Of a DNA stretch of 64,000 bases, positions 54,079 through 62,805 are shown in pieces; position 1 is the stretch's first letter, and every line of letters starts with the position of its first letter. Below the pieces are notes generated by a model. It saw only the letters and a program-made list of their open reading frames with translations. It was not told the DNA's origin and did no database searches. The DNA comes from Ochrobactrum chromiisoli. GTDB taxonomy: Bacteria; Pseudomonadota; Alphaproteobacteria; Rhizobiales; Rhizobiaceae. The stretch spans positions 1-64,000 of the forward strand of contig NZ_JAPHAV010000010.1 in assembly GCF_026241335.1 (NCBI RefSeq), read 5' to 3'. The translations under genes and the position numbers were made by a program.

Positions 54079-55077
54079 TTGTCAAACGCGAAACAAATAC
54101 TGGCAATGTTGCGCAGTCGTGCCGAAGGCGACGATGAGCAATTTTATTCGATCGCATTGCAAGTGGCTGCTTCCGAGGCGCGACAGGGGCACCGTTCAAG
54201 CGCCGAGGCACTTCGTTCCGCAGTTGAAATTGCACGGAAATCGCGAAGGGAAACGCCCGTTGCTATTCAGTTTGCCAAGCCGCGTGGCGAGTTGGAAGGG
54301 TTGATCGAGCATCGGGAACCTCGTTACACTCTGAAGAACGTAATACTGGATCAAACGCTTCGGGCGCGCCTTGATGAGTTGGTGCACGAGCAGCAAAAGC
54401 GAAGTTGGCTGCGTGAGCATGGAAAGACGCCGAATCGCCGGGCGCTCTTCGTCGGCCCACCCGGTTCCGGTAAGACGATGACCGCTGAGGCGCTAGCCGG
54501 GCAACTTCTCCTCCCTCTTTTTGTCGTTCGGCTGGAAGGTCTGATAACTCGATTCATGGGGGAAACCGCTGCAAAGCTGAGGCTCGTATTTGACGAAACA
54601 GTGAGGCGACGCGGCGTATATCTATTCGATGAATTCGATGCAGTCGGCGGACGGCGCAACGCCACAAACGACGTGGCCGAAATGAGACGCGTCCTGAACT
54701 CCTTTCTCCAATATATGGAGGAAGAGAACTCCACCGATAGCCTAATCATAGGCGCAACAAACCATCCCGACCTGCTCGACAATGCTTTGTTGCGCCGCTT
54801 CGACCTTGTGCTTGCTTTCGACATGCCAACACAGGCTCAGGTGAAACAGATCATCCTTGGTGCTCTACGCCCGTTTAGAGCACCGCGCCTTACGTGGAAG
54901 ACACTATTCAAGGCCGCTGAAGGACTGAGTCAGGCTGAAATCACGCGCGCGACAGAAGACGCGGTGAAATCGGCTATCCTCAGCGAAACCACTATCGTCA
55001 CATCAGACCAACTCGTCCGACGACTGGACGAACGGCGCGCCATGCAGGATGCGTTCTCCAACACGAGACCCGGTTAA
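54079..55077 (+). CDS. ietA: IetA-type AAA+ ATPase of the IetAS defence pair
   Basis: A 332-residue AAA+ ATPase of the FtsH/katanin-like group without membrane anchor: Walker A GPPGSGKT (about residue 126), Walker B VYLFDEFDAVGG, sensor-1 IIGATNHPDLLDN and arginine finger LLRRFD. The start is TTG 54079 with GGAAG upstream; no better in-frame ATG keeps the N-terminal helices. It is followed after 6 nt by a large subtilase gene. An AAA ATPase plus subtilisin-like protease pair in this order was described in Agrobacterium as ietA/ietS, affecting plasmid compatibility, and related pairs protect against phage. Confidence 0.87.
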   Translation: MSNAKQILAMLRSRAEGDDEQFYSIALQVAASEARQGHRSSAEALRSAVEIARKSRRETPVAIQFAKPRGELEGLIEHREPRYTLKNVILDQTLRARLDELVHEQQKRSWLREHGKTPNRRALFVGPPGSGKTMTAEALAGQLLLPLFVVRLEGLITRFMGETAAKLRLVFDETVRRRGVYLFDEFDAVGGRRNATNDVAEMRRVLNSFLQYMEEENSTDSLIIGATNHPDLLDNALLRRFDLVLAFDMPTQAQVKQIILGALRPFRAPRLTWKTLFKAAEGLSQAEITRATEDAVKSAILSETTIVTSDQLVRRLDERRAMQDAFSNTRPG

Positions 55078-55083
55078 CCCAAT

Positions 55084-57600
55084 ATGCCTGATTTCGTCTT
55101 GCCTCATCTCGACATTTCTAATCGCCATCAGGCCAGTCTCTTTAAGTCACCACCTCGCAACATGGGGAGTGGGAGCGCTCCACGCGTTCGCGAAGAGCAC
55201 GGTGCTTTGCTCCTTGCACAGTTGCGCGCTGCCTTTCAGGAGATCGTAGAGGCACCATTGCCGGATGAACGCTTCGAGCGATCCGATGGGGCGTATTACG
55301 AAGTCGAGCTGCGTAAAGGCTCCGACGCAGAAAATCTTGACAAAAAGAGATCCGGAATTCTGTCTGGCGCGACCAAGCGGGATGTCGAAACGGAAAAGCT
55401 GACTGCCGTTCTATTTGTGCCTGACGAGTCGCTGCCCGTTCTTGAAACAATATTGGAGGACTATCGCGCGGGTCCGCTGACCGCCAAGGACAAGCCCCAA
55501 CATAATTCCTATGTTGAGCCGATCGAGGCGATCAGGCGCGCTCGCTTAATGACCTTCTGGACCGACAACCCCGATGCGCTTCCAGACGATCCACAAGTAC
55601 AAATCTGGTGGGAACTCTGGTGTACACGCGGCTTCGAGGGCGAGGTGCTTCGGGTGCTCGAACGGCTCGAATGCCAAATCGCCGATGAAGACTATCGCCT
55701 TACCTTTCCTGAAACGATTGTCGTACCGGTCTTTGCTCGCCGCACTGACATCGAAGTGGTGCTGTTCGCCTCCAAAGGCATCACTGAGCTTCGGCGCGGC
55801 TCCGACTCGCCTTCCTTTTTCGTGGAGGAGGAGCGCGAGAACCAGCATGATTGGGCAGGTGATCTAGCGGACCGCGTTGTTTGGCCAGGCGCCGACACGC
55901 CTCGCGTCTGCCTGCTTGATACCGGCGTCAACCGCGCCCACGTCCTAATTGAGCCCGCCCTAGCCGAAGGCGACTTGCTTTCCGTCAATCCTGATTGGGT
56001 GCCAACTGATAATCAGGTGCGCAGCCACGGCACGGAGATGGCCGGACTGGCGCTGCACGGCGATCTTTTCGCTGCGCTTCAGGATCAGGGTGAAAAGTCG
56101 CTTCATCACCGGCTGGAATCGGTGCGGATCATGCCCGCAGACGGCTTCCCGCCGAACGAAGCGGCGCGGTTAGGTACGATCACCTCCACCGCCGTTGCCC
56201 TCGCCGAAATTAAGAACCCCGATTTCGATCGGGTATTTTGCATGGCGATTACCAATAAGGACGTATCCGGCGAACGCGGGACAAGCTGGAGCGCTTCCAT
56301 CGATCGCGCCGCAATCGGCAAAATGGAGGGTGATGACGCGAACGCCCCGCATCGCCTGTTCTTGATCTCGGCGGGCAATGTGCCAGCCGTTATGAACTTC
56401 GCGGACCTTCAGCCCTTAGAAAACTACCCCATTGAAGATCCGGCTCAGGCTTGGAATGCGATGACTGTTGGCGGATATACGCAAAAGCAGATCATTGATG
56501 ATGATGGGCTAGATGGCTATCAGCCCATGGCTCCCACGGGTGAGCTAAGCCCGTATTCTCGCAATTCGCTGGCATGGGTGCAGGGCAAGACCCCCGTCAA
56601 ACCCGAAATCGTCATGGAGGCAGGCAACCGGGCTAGGTCATCCAATGGACAGAGCCTTGTTTCCTGCCCATCGCTTGAGCTGTTGACAACTGGCAGCGAG
56701 GTAGACCGTCTTCCTATCGCGAGCTTCGCTGCGACGAGCGCCGCCACGGCGCTCGCCTCTCGCCTTGCTGCGCGAATAAAATCCGAGCATCCCGACTACT
56801 GGCCTGAGACCATCCGAGCGCTCATGGTGCATAGTGCGGAATGGACCGATCCTATGTGGCAGCGGCTTCAGGCGACGGACAGCCTCCGTGAAAAACAGCG
56901 CCTAGCCCGATGCTTCGGTTACGGCGTACCGTCCTATAAGCGCGCGACGGCATCTGCGAAGGAGCATCTTGCGCTTGTCGCTCAACAGGCCATACAGCCT
57001 TACAGGAAGAAGGTCATTATCAAGGACGGCAAGAAGTCATATAGCGTGGGCTTCAATGAATGCCACTATTACCCGCTGCCATGGCCCAAAGCGCTTCTGG
57101 AACAGTACGCCGACAACAACTTCATTCTGAAGGTGACGCTTTCCTATTTCATCGAACCAAATCCGGGCCGGGCGGCTGCCATCGACCCGCAAAAGTACCA
57201 GTCGTTCGGATTGCGTTTTGACCTCAAACGCTCGCAGGAGACGGAGATTCAGTTTCGTACCGGCATCAATGCCGAGGAAACGCTGCCCGCAGATTTAGCT
57301 GCCGTGTCGCGCCCGAATGACTCGGGCTGGCAGTTTGGGCCAAGCAGTATTTCGGCCGGTTCAATCCATTGCGACCAATGGATCGGCAGCGGTGCCAGAC
57401 TGGCCTCCCGCGACCTTATCTGCGTGAAACCCGTAGGTGGCTGGTGGAAAGAAAGAAACAGAGCGGAAATCTGCGAACAACAGGCGCGCTATGCCTTGAT
57501 TGTGACACTGGCCTCGCCGGAGGTAGGGATTGATCTTTATACTCCTATTGCGGCCGAGATCATGCCTAAAGTCCCTGTCGAGATCGAATTCACTGAGTAA
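55084..57600 (+). CDS. ietS: IetS-type subtilisin-like serine protease of the IetAS defence pair
   Basis: An 838-residue S8-family protease. The catalytic triad can be placed: D279 in CLLDTGVNRAHV, H315 in QVRSHGTEMAGLAL and S552 in SFAATSAATALASR, with the oxyanion Asn in LFLISAGNVP (about residue 436). The Ser box lacks the usual GTS start, as is common in this group. About 270 residues precede the protease domain and about 250 follow it. No signal peptide is present, so it works in the cytoplasm. The presumed role is proteolysis triggered through the ATPase during phage or plasmid entry. Confidence 0.88.
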   Translation: MPDFVLPHLDISNRHQASLFKSPPRNMGSGSAPRVREEHGALLLAQLRAAFQEIVEAPLPDERFERSDGAYYEVELRKGSDAENLDKKRSGILSGATKRDVETEKLTAVLFVPDESLPVLETILEDYRAGPLTAKDKPQHNSYVEPIEAIRRARLMTFWTDNPDALPDDPQVQIWWELWCTRGFEGEVLRVLERLECQIADEDYRLTFPETIVVPVFARRTDIEVVLFASKGITELRRGSDSPSFFVEEERENQHDWAGDLADRVVWPGADTPRVCLLDTGVNRAHVLIEPALAEGDLLSVNPDWVPTDNQVRSHGTEMAGLALHGDLFAALQDQGEKSLHHRLESVRIMPADGFPPNEAARLGTITSTAVALAEIKNPDFDRVFCMAITNKDVSGERGTSWSASIDRAAIGKMEGDDANAPHRLFLISAGNVPAVMNFADLQPLENYPIEDPAQAWNAMTVGGYTQKQIIDDDGLDGYQPMAPTGELSPYSRNSLAWVQGKTPVKPEIVMEAGNRARSSNGQSLVSCPSLELLTTGSEVDRLPIASFAATSAATALASRLAARIKSEHPDYWPETIRALMVHSAEWTDPMWQRLQATDSLREKQRLARCFGYGVPSYKRATASAKEHLALVAQQAIQPYRKKVIIKDGKKSYSVGFNECHYYPLPWPKALLEQYADNNFILKVTLSYFIEPNPGRAAAIDPQKYQSFGLRFDLKRSQETEIQFRTGINAEETLPADLAAVSRPNDSGWQFGPSSISAGSIHCDQWIGSGARLASRDLICVKPVGGWWKERNRAEICEQQARYALIVTLASPEVGIDLYTPIAAEIMPKVPVEIEFTE

Positions 57601-57842
57601 CAGCAAAAACAGTCCCCGGAGACAGTGGTCCTCTGCCTTTCAGGGGTAAAGATGTTAATAGCATGTTCCTCTTATCCTCCTACGGGCTGAGAACGGCTAC
57701 TCTGAATCTTCGAGGGCGTGATTGTTTATACCTATAATTCTTTGGTGCTAAGTCATCGTTCCGCTACAGAAGGGGCTGGTTAAGACGCACTGGCTGGACA
57801 GATATAATTGGAACTCTATCTATCCTGAAAAGGAGTAATTGC

Positions 57843-58124
57843 ATGTTAGGTCCAAAATCATCTGACGATTATCCTGGCCGTAAAGCCGATTGTGAGCAAG
57901 CCATTTCTGCTGGGATAAAAGATCTCATAGAACAAGCGACATTAGCCGGTCGGTCGGAAGAAGACGCTGAAGCTGTGGTCGAGGGGACGAGTGTGCCCGG
58001 TGTGAGAAATTTGATTACTGAAGCCGTGGATGCAGGGTGGTCAGCGGAAGAAGCTGCCGATGCAATCAAAGTTGTATCAGACAAAATGCAGCGCGGCCCA
58101 ATTGGCAAGCATTTGGAAAGTTAG
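57843..58124 (+). CDS. Small acidic hypothetical protein
   Basis: A 93-residue acidic, helical protein with a strong ribosome site (AAAAGGAG, 8 nt before the ATG). The pattern LAGRSEEDAEAVVEGTSVPG and DAGWSAEEAADAIKVV shows two similar helix-turn-helix-like modules, each with a G-R/W-S-x-E-x-A-x-x-A core. It may be a duplicated short motif. It ends just before a bidirectional terminator shared with the PRC-barrel gene. No family is recognised. Confidence 0.68.
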   Translation: MLGPKSSDDYPGRKADCEQAISAGIKDLIEQATLAGRSEEDAEAVVEGTSVPGVRNLITEAVDAGWSAEEAADAIKVVSDKMQRGPIGKHLES

Positions 58125-58130
58125 ACATTA

Positions 58131-58157
58131 AAAAAGCCGCCCCAAAAGGCGGCTTTC
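58131..58157. terminator. Bidirectional intrinsic terminator
   Basis: AAAGCCGCC (58133-58141) pairs with GGCGGCTTT (58148-58156) around CCAAAA, with an A-run on the left and a T-run on the right. It serves the rightward small gene and the leftward PRC-barrel gene, which converge here. Confidence 0.88.
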
Positions 58158-58175
58158 TCAATTCAATCTATTCGG

Positions 58176-58574
58176 TTACTTGGCCCAACGACCTTCATAT
58201 TTAAACTCTGGAGCCTTTTCGATTTCTTCCTTGGTCGAGTTCATGACTGCCGACCACTTTTTATCATCATCGAAATAGGTGACATCAATCGCGTCTGGTG
58301 CCACAATCACATAGCGCTCGCCTACACCTAGAAATCCTCCAACTGACACAATATAACCAGCCAACTGACCATTGGCGATAATCAGATCTTTAATTTCACC
58401 AATGGTTGTATCATCACCATTGACCACATTGAGGCCGATAAGATTATAGCTGAGTACAGCAGTTGGCTCGGCAGTTACGAACACCTCCTTATCAGCAACA
58501 GTTGCAGTCTGAGCATGAGAAATCGAGACGAGTGCAACAGTAGTGGCGGCAGCGAGTAGGATACGACGCATCAT
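58176..58574 (-). CDS. PRC-barrel domain protein, exported
   Basis: A 132-residue protein with an N-terminal signal peptide (MMRRILLAAATTVALVSISH, ending AQ) and a PRC-barrel domain: LIGLNVVNGDDTTIGEIKDL, NGQLAGYIVSVGGFLGVGER. Exported single PRC-barrel proteins are common in Rhizobiales and of unknown role; they are thought to take part in envelope stress or RNA/protein binding. GGAGA lies just upstream of two adjacent ATG codons, either of which could serve. Confidence 0.85.
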   Translation of the reverse strand: MMRRILLAAATTVALVSISHAQTATVADKEVFVTAEPTAVLSYNLIGLNVVNGDDTTIGEIKDLIIANGQLAGYIVSVGGFLGVGERYVIVAPDAIDVTYFDDDKKWSAVMNSTKEEIEKAPEFKYEGRWAK

Positions 58575-58659
58575 AATTCTCCAGATTATTCAATTACATA
58601 TTTTCCATTTGAGAAATGCTTAGAAGGGCAAATCGTTCCATAAATGTTATGGAGATTAA

Positions 58660-58857
58660 TCAATGCCCCATCCTATGCCTCGCTTCATGCGTCTTAAATC
58701 GGCCTGTCATTATCGCTAAAACTTTTCTCCAGAATGATGCGATGACAGCGCCGAAAATGGCTGCGAACGCGCTGACAAGCATCACAGCGCCGAAAGCCGC
58801 CCCGGTCGGGGCGGCATATTCATACAAATTTTGGATCGAATGTATTGGTGCCGTCAA
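58660..58857 (-). CDS. Small membrane protein of the prophage segment
   Basis: A 65-residue protein with one hydrophobic span (GAAFGAVMLVSAFAAIFGAV) and a basic C-terminal tail (RFKTHEARHRMGH). The proposed start is a TTG whose last two bases begin the stop TGA of the gene before it (TTGA), so translation would be coupled. Size, topology and position after a holin-like gene suggest a lysis-related or inner-membrane phage protein. The rare start codon keeps confidence moderate. Confidence 0.5.
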   Translation of the reverse strand: MTAPIHSIQNLYEYAAPTGAAFGAVMLVSAFAAIFGAVIASFWRKVLAIMTGRFKTHEARHRMGH

Positions 58858-59363
58858 TGATACGACGCGAGCGCCGAAAGCACTGTCTGTTTCGGCACCA
58901 GCACAACAGGCGTAGGATTGCTTTCGCCCGAGATTCTCAAGCGTGCTGACTTGGCCCCGGTAAGCTGCATCATTGCAATTTTCCACTCCCCAGCCCATTG
59001 CGTCTGCGAGAACACGGAAGCAAGGACCGGATGTTCGCTTGCAATCGCGAGGTAACCTTTGTGGGTGTGAGGATCAGCAAGCATACCGAATTTGGGTAAG
59101 AGCCGAGCGGCTATGCTATCATGCAAAGCGAGGCGCAACGTTTCGCCGATCGTTCTGCCGTTTTCCGCCGCCGAACGTAATAAATGCCGAAGACACCCGG
59201 TTGGATCATCTGCAGGCGTTCCAGCCAGCGCGGTGACGGACCGATGCGCCACTTTAGGAAGTCCGGTTTCGCTCTCCCACAAGGCGCGCGCGGCCTCCGG
59301 CCCATAGATCGCATTGGCAACGGAAATCAGGCGGGCGGCGGCATTCACCTTTGCCACCTTCAT
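58854..59363 (-). CDS. Prophage hypothetical protein
   Basis: A 169-residue soluble protein of no recognised family. It begins MKVAKVNAAARLISVANAIYG; the second half (SQTQWAGEWKIAMMQLTGAK, PVVLVPKQTVLSAL) is the more regular and probably folded part. It overlaps the upstream small membrane gene by 4 nt (ATGA) and the next one by 4 nt, forming a tight leftward gene chain behind gpD. This is the usual place for lysis or accessory genes in P2-like phages. Confidence 0.68.
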   Translation of the reverse strand: MKVAKVNAAARLISVANAIYGPEAARALWESETGLPKVAHRSVTALAGTPADDPTGCLRHLLRSAAENGRTIGETLRLALHDSIAARLLPKFGMLADPHTHKGYLAIASEHPVLASVFSQTQWAGEWKIAMMQLTGAKSARLRISGESNPTPVVLVPKQTVLSALASYH

Positions 59364-59578
59364 GCCGAATACTTTGCCATCCGCGAGGCTTGGCAGGTCA
59401 CAAAAGCCGCCATCGTGATGACGAGCGACAGCAATGCGAATATGCCTGTAGGGATGGGATAAGCATCGCCGAGAAGCGGCAATGCGACTTCAATGCCGGT
59501 CAACAAACCGGCAAGCAGGATCAGGCGGACAGACCACGCCTTTCGCAAGACGTGCCGCCAATCGGGCACAAGCTGCAT
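59360..59578 (-). CDS. Small holin-like membrane protein (DUF7940-like)
   Basis: A 72-residue protein with a basic N-terminus (VPDWRHVLRKAWSVRL) and two hydrophobic spans (ILLAGLLTGIEVALPLL; IFALLSLVITMAAFVT). This matches the W-R-x-V-x-x-K-A-W-S-x-R pattern of small phage membrane proteins found in lysis cassettes. It overlaps the next gene by 4 nt. A holin role is likely from size, topology and place after gpD. Confidence 0.7.
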   Translation of the reverse strand: MQLVPDWRHVLRKAWSVRLILLAGLLTGIEVALPLLGDAYPIPTGIFALLSLVITMAAFVTCQASRMAKYSA

Positions 59579-59617
59579 GACAGCCTCTATTTTTTATATT
59601 GAGGTATCTGGTTGATG

Positions 59618-60733
59618 CTAATCATCGAGCGGATCATCACTCATGTCAGCAAATGTGCTGTCAGAAGTATCCGAAGGGGTGGTGGGCTGGGTGCCCTTCT
59701 TGCGGGTGTCTTTTCCGGCATTCTTCCCCGGCTGTTTGATTTCCAGCGATGTGGTGCTGCCCCCGCTTCGGTCGGCTTTATGGCGGACCGTTGAGATTCG
59801 ATATTCACCATCAACGCCAGCGCGTGCGCCTGAAAGCGTGAAGGTGGCCTCGGCCTGTGCTTCAACGGTCAAATCCATTTCAACCGTGCCTTCGCCGCCC
59901 TCGCGTTCAGCTTCCCGTTTTCGGGCTTCACCGACATGCTCAGCCTGGCTTTCATCGCTCACTGTGGTGCGAACAACGTTGGTGGATTCTGGCAAATCAC
60001 GATCAAGATCAAACTCAATATCTTTGGATTTGAAGTCCGCAGCTTTGCGGTCGAAATATCGAACCTTGGCCTTGGTGAATGATCTGCGCCCCTTGTAGGG
60101 GGCAATGTCCCACGAAATGACGTTGACGCCGACAATGCCTTCAATGACTGGCATCTTCGCGCCCGTGGTGGCCTTTCCTTCGCCGCGTTTTGCGAGAACA
60201 GCCTGATCACCTCTGATTTTGAAAGAGCCGCCCAATTCACGGGCGAGTTTTTCACCAAGGTGCAAAAAGCTTTCACCATCCGCAGACCAGTAATTACGAC
60301 GGATATTGGCGAAATCCGCATCAAGCTTGATCGATGATATGCCGGAGCGCTTGGCGGCGTCATCGATGAATTCCTGCAAGGTTGCATCATCCTTGTGAAA
60401 CAAGAGAGGCTGCTTGACCTTGCCTCTGCTGTCGAAACCCTTGGCTGTGACTTGAAGTGTCCGTCCGCCACCACGGGAGCCGGAGGAGCGGACACTATCG
60501 ACTGTGCCTTTGAATTTGGACACACCATCAAGGATTGCTTCAACGGCAGCGCCGTCTTGTGGCAGCTTCACCTGTCCATCTGTGTCGTCAAATGTCAGCG
60601 AACAGGTGTCGGATGCGCTGCCATCCTTGTCGGTGATGTCGATACTGATGAGATAGGGGCGCATGGCACTGGTCATGTCCCTGCCATCGACAAGAACTTT
60701 CCAGTTCACTTTCCAGTTATTTGTCATGATCAT
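59618..60733 (-). CDS. P2-like tail protein gpD (late control D family)
   Basis: A 371-residue gpD/VgrG-like baseplate hub protein. Recognisable segments: WKVNWKVLVDGRDMTSAMRP, SLTFDDTDGQVKLPQDG, the RTLQVTAKGFDSRG strand and AKRSGISSIKLDADFANIRR. The C-terminal tail is low-complexity and acidic (DTSDSTFADMSDDPLDD). Its ATG directly follows the TGA of gpX. In P2 the order X-U-D differs, but the U, X, D grouping is common in related prophages. It looks intact although its neighbours are damaged. Confidence 0.87.
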   Translation of the reverse strand: MIMTNNWKVNWKVLVDGRDMTSAMRPYLISIDITDKDGSASDTCSLTFDDTDGQVKLPQDGAAVEAILDGVSKFKGTVDSVRSSGSRGGGRTLQVTAKGFDSRGKVKQPLLFHKDDATLQEFIDDAAKRSGISSIKLDADFANIRRNYWSADGESFLHLGEKLARELGGSFKIRGDQAVLAKRGEGKATTGAKMPVIEGIVGVNVISWDIAPYKGRRSFTKAKVRYFDRKAADFKSKDIEFDLDRDLPESTNVVRTTVSDESQAEHVGEARKREAEREGGEGTVEMDLTVEAQAEATFTLSGARAGVDGEYRISTVRHKADRSGGSTTSLEIKQPGKNAGKDTRKKGTQPTTPSDTSDSTFADMSDDPLDD

Positions 60734-60958
60734 TCACTCAAAGAGAGAAACAACGTGACGTGATTGGCCGGGTCCTTGCGCTGGCAAGTCCGGCAAAAGC
60801 ACGTCTGTGCCTAAAGGGATGATCGCGCCGAGGGCGGCGAGATCGGTGTTGATTGCCAATGCCTCTTCAAGCAGGCTTCGCCCGCGCACCCCATAGGCAC
60901 GCCAAAGCAGCAGGTCGAGGGTTATCCCTTCGCCCTTCACGGTGATTGTTTGCATCAC
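60734..60958 (-). CDS. P2-like tail protein gpX
   Basis: A 74-residue protein matching phage tail protein X: MMQTITVKGEGITLDLLLWR, then VLEEALAINTDLAALGAIIPLG-like text (here LEEALAINTDLAALGAIIPL) and TDVLLPDLPA. The LysM-like pattern of N-x-x-L-A-x-L-G-x-x-I-P-x-G-T is typical. It lies 5 nt after the upstream gene and abuts gpD. Confidence 0.88.
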   Translation of the reverse strand: MMQTITVKGEGITLDLLLWRAYGVRGRSLLEEALAINTDLAALGAIIPLGTDVLLPDLPAQGPGQSRHVVSLFE

Positions 60959-60963
60959 GGCTC

Positions 60964-61515
60964 CTAGAATATGCCGAAGAGTGACAGCAGCCCGGTGATA
61001 ACCTGCTGTCCGGCACCCGCATCCGGTTGCACTTTGGTCATGACGATTGTGTGCTTGACGACAAAGCCAACGCCATCAAGGGTGAGGTCAGTGTGGTTTT
61101 CGGTTATTCGGGTGATGGCGAACCATCCCAAACGTGTGCCATCGCCGCGCTGAAGCGGGAATTTTGTCCCGCTGCGGCGCATGCCATGGGCTATTTCGAG
61201 TTCGTTGAGACCGCCGATCCTGGTGGGTAAAATCTGCCCGGAGAGGGTGATTTCATCATCGCCTTCGCCGGTGAACTCTTTGGCTGGAAAAGCCCCGATA
61301 AGGGCTTTGGAGGCAATGTCTGCCGAGGCGGTTCTTTGCATGCTGTCGATACTAAAAGGACGCGTATCAACGGCCAGCGTATCCTCTGGATATTCAGAAG
61401 CTGATGCATCGTTTGAAGTTTCAATGAGCAGTATTTTAGAAAAGTCTGCGCCGAGAACCGGCAACGGTTCGTCATTTGGCCGCGTGAAAGTCATGCCGAA
61501 AGTCGGTGTCGACAT
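60964..61515 (-). pseudogene. Chimeric gene: tail sheath N-terminus fused to tail protein gpU
   Basis: A 183-residue open frame from ATG 61515 (AAAGGAGC 8 nt before). The first 46 residues (MSTPTFGMTFTRPNDEPLPV...SEYPEDT) are the start of a tail sheath protein, nearly identical to the sheath fragment at 62806-63051. From residue 47 on (AVDTRPFSIDSMQRTASADI, GLNELEIAHGMRRSGTKFPL, DGTRLGWFAIT, VGFVVKHTIVMTKVQPDAG) it is gpU. A deletion must have removed the rest of the sheath, the tube, gpE and the tape measure. The frame is open but a working tail protein is unlikely. Confidence 0.82.
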
Positions 61516-61601
61516 CGGGTTAGCTCCTTTAATTTTAGGGTATGCCCCGCCACGGGCTGATTTCGGCAACAAAAAACCCGGCGCGATGGCCGGGCTTGTT
61601 G
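61381..61601 (-). repeat. Duplicated sheath leader, copy A
   Basis: About 220 bp, from the sixth-forty codon region of the sheath N-terminus through its ribosome site to the hairpin terminator, recur as copy B at 62917-63137 in the same orientation with few differences. The two copies flank the glycosyltransferase gene at 61824-62732. Copy A is fused at its inner edge to gpU. Confidence 0.85.
61571..61600 (-). terminator. Intrinsic terminator without an upstream gene
   Basis: On the minus strand GCCCGGCC...GCCGGG (CCCGGC at 61577-61582, GCCGGG at 61589-61594 on the plus strand) is followed by TTTTTTG. It faces a leftward transcript, yet the next gene to the right (61824) points the other way. 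It is a copy of the terminator at 63107-63134, duplicated with the sheath leader. Confidence 0.75.
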
Positions 61602-61823
61602 AAAACTAATAGGCCGCATTATGCGGGCTAGCTGTTAGTTTGTGAGTGGCAACAATCGTCGCGCCGCGCCCAGGACAAAGCGAATGCATCGCTTTGAAAC
61701 AGGCTGCCCACCACAAAAGAGACTTGCCACAAGCTAAATTCACCGCATCAAGCTTGACATTCCTTCTTACAAGAGCTGATGAACTCGCGAGTAATTAATT
61801 CTTAGGCATATACTGGGGGCAAT

Positions 61824-62732
61824 ATGAGCAGACCAACGGTAGTATCACTATCGACGATCCCTTCTCGTTTTCATTTGATTGAACCAACACTGAAGTCGCT
61901 TCTGTCACAAAGCCTCAAGTTTCAAGAGATTCGTGTTTATATCCCGATGGAATATCGGCGGTTTACTAACTGGGATGGCGCGTTGCCCCCGGTGCCATCT
62001 GGCGTCAGTATCGTGCGATGCGACAAGGATTACGGGCCTGCTACAAAAGTTCTGCCTGCCGCACGTGATCTAAAAGACCAAAACGTCGATATCCTGTTTT
62101 GCGATGATGACAAGATTTATGATGCTGGCTGGCATAAGCGTTTCAAAGATGCTTCGGCAGAACATCCTGATGCCTGTATCGTCGAAGTCGGAGAAAGCTT
62201 TCCCGATATTTCTGACGATTGCCGCCCCACAGATCGGCTTCCGCGTGGCAGGTGGAAGAAAAAGAATTCTTCATACCGTACCAAGCGGATACTGAGCCTA
62301 TTTTTATATAAGCCCAATCTTTCGACTGCCGGTTATGTAGACCAGCTCGCAGGCTTTGCCGGGGTGCTTGTACGCCCGGAATGGTTCGATGAAGCATTCT
62401 ACGATATCCCGGATGTTATGTGGACTGTGGACGATCCCTGGTTGTCCGGCCATTTGGAACGTCGCGGGATCCCGATTTGGATGACCGGAAAGCGCAAGCA
62501 CTTACCGGAAACCGAAGGTGCCAGTATTGATAGCTTATTGGGCTTCGTAGAAGCAGGGCATAATCGAGTGAATGCCGATTTGCTGGTTATCGATTATTTT
62601 CGCGAGAAATATGGAATATGGAAGAAAGGCGGCGAATTGAATCAAGAATCCTCGCTTCGCACCGGCCCGATGAGAGAACTTGCGCGCCGAAGGGAGCGCG
62701 AATTGCAATTGGAAAACTCGCAGCCAGCTTAA
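61824..62732 (+). CDS. Glycosyltransferase, prophage cargo
   Basis: A 302-residue protein resembling glycosyltransferases of the GT-A fold. The start RPTVVSLSTIPSRFHLIEPT is typical of a small bacterial group of such enzymes, and LFCDDDKIYDAGW holds the D-D-D metal site. A later VDDPWLSGHLERRGIPIW segment fits the acceptor/catalytic region. It points opposite to the phage genes and is flanked by two direct copies of the sheath leader, so it behaves as inserted cargo. A role in modifying surface polysaccharide (lysogenic conversion) is likely but inferred. Confidence 0.78.
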   Translation: MSRPTVVSLSTIPSRFHLIEPTLKSLLSQSLKFQEIRVYIPMEYRRFTNWDGALPPVPSGVSIVRCDKDYGPATKVLPAARDLKDQNVDILFCDDDKIYDAGWHKRFKDASAEHPDACIVEVGESFPDISDDCRPTDRLPRGRWKKKNSSYRTKRILSLFLYKPNLSTAGYVDQLAGFAGVLVRPEWFDEAFYDIPDVMWTVDDPWLSGHLERRGIPIWMTGKRKHLPETEGASIDSLLGFVEAGHNRVNADLLVIDYFREKYGIWKKGGELNQESSLRTGPMRELARRRERELQLENSQPA

Positions 62733-62805
62733 GCAAGTGCAACAGCAGATTCCCACATTATATCGATGTCTTCATGTGTTTTCGCTATATCTGGCGTACT
62801 GCCGA

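Noticed and set aside
61754..61782. TTGACA at 61754 as promoter of the glycosyltransferase
   Set aside because: The -10 match 17 nt downstream (TGATGA) is poor, so I do not list it as a feature.
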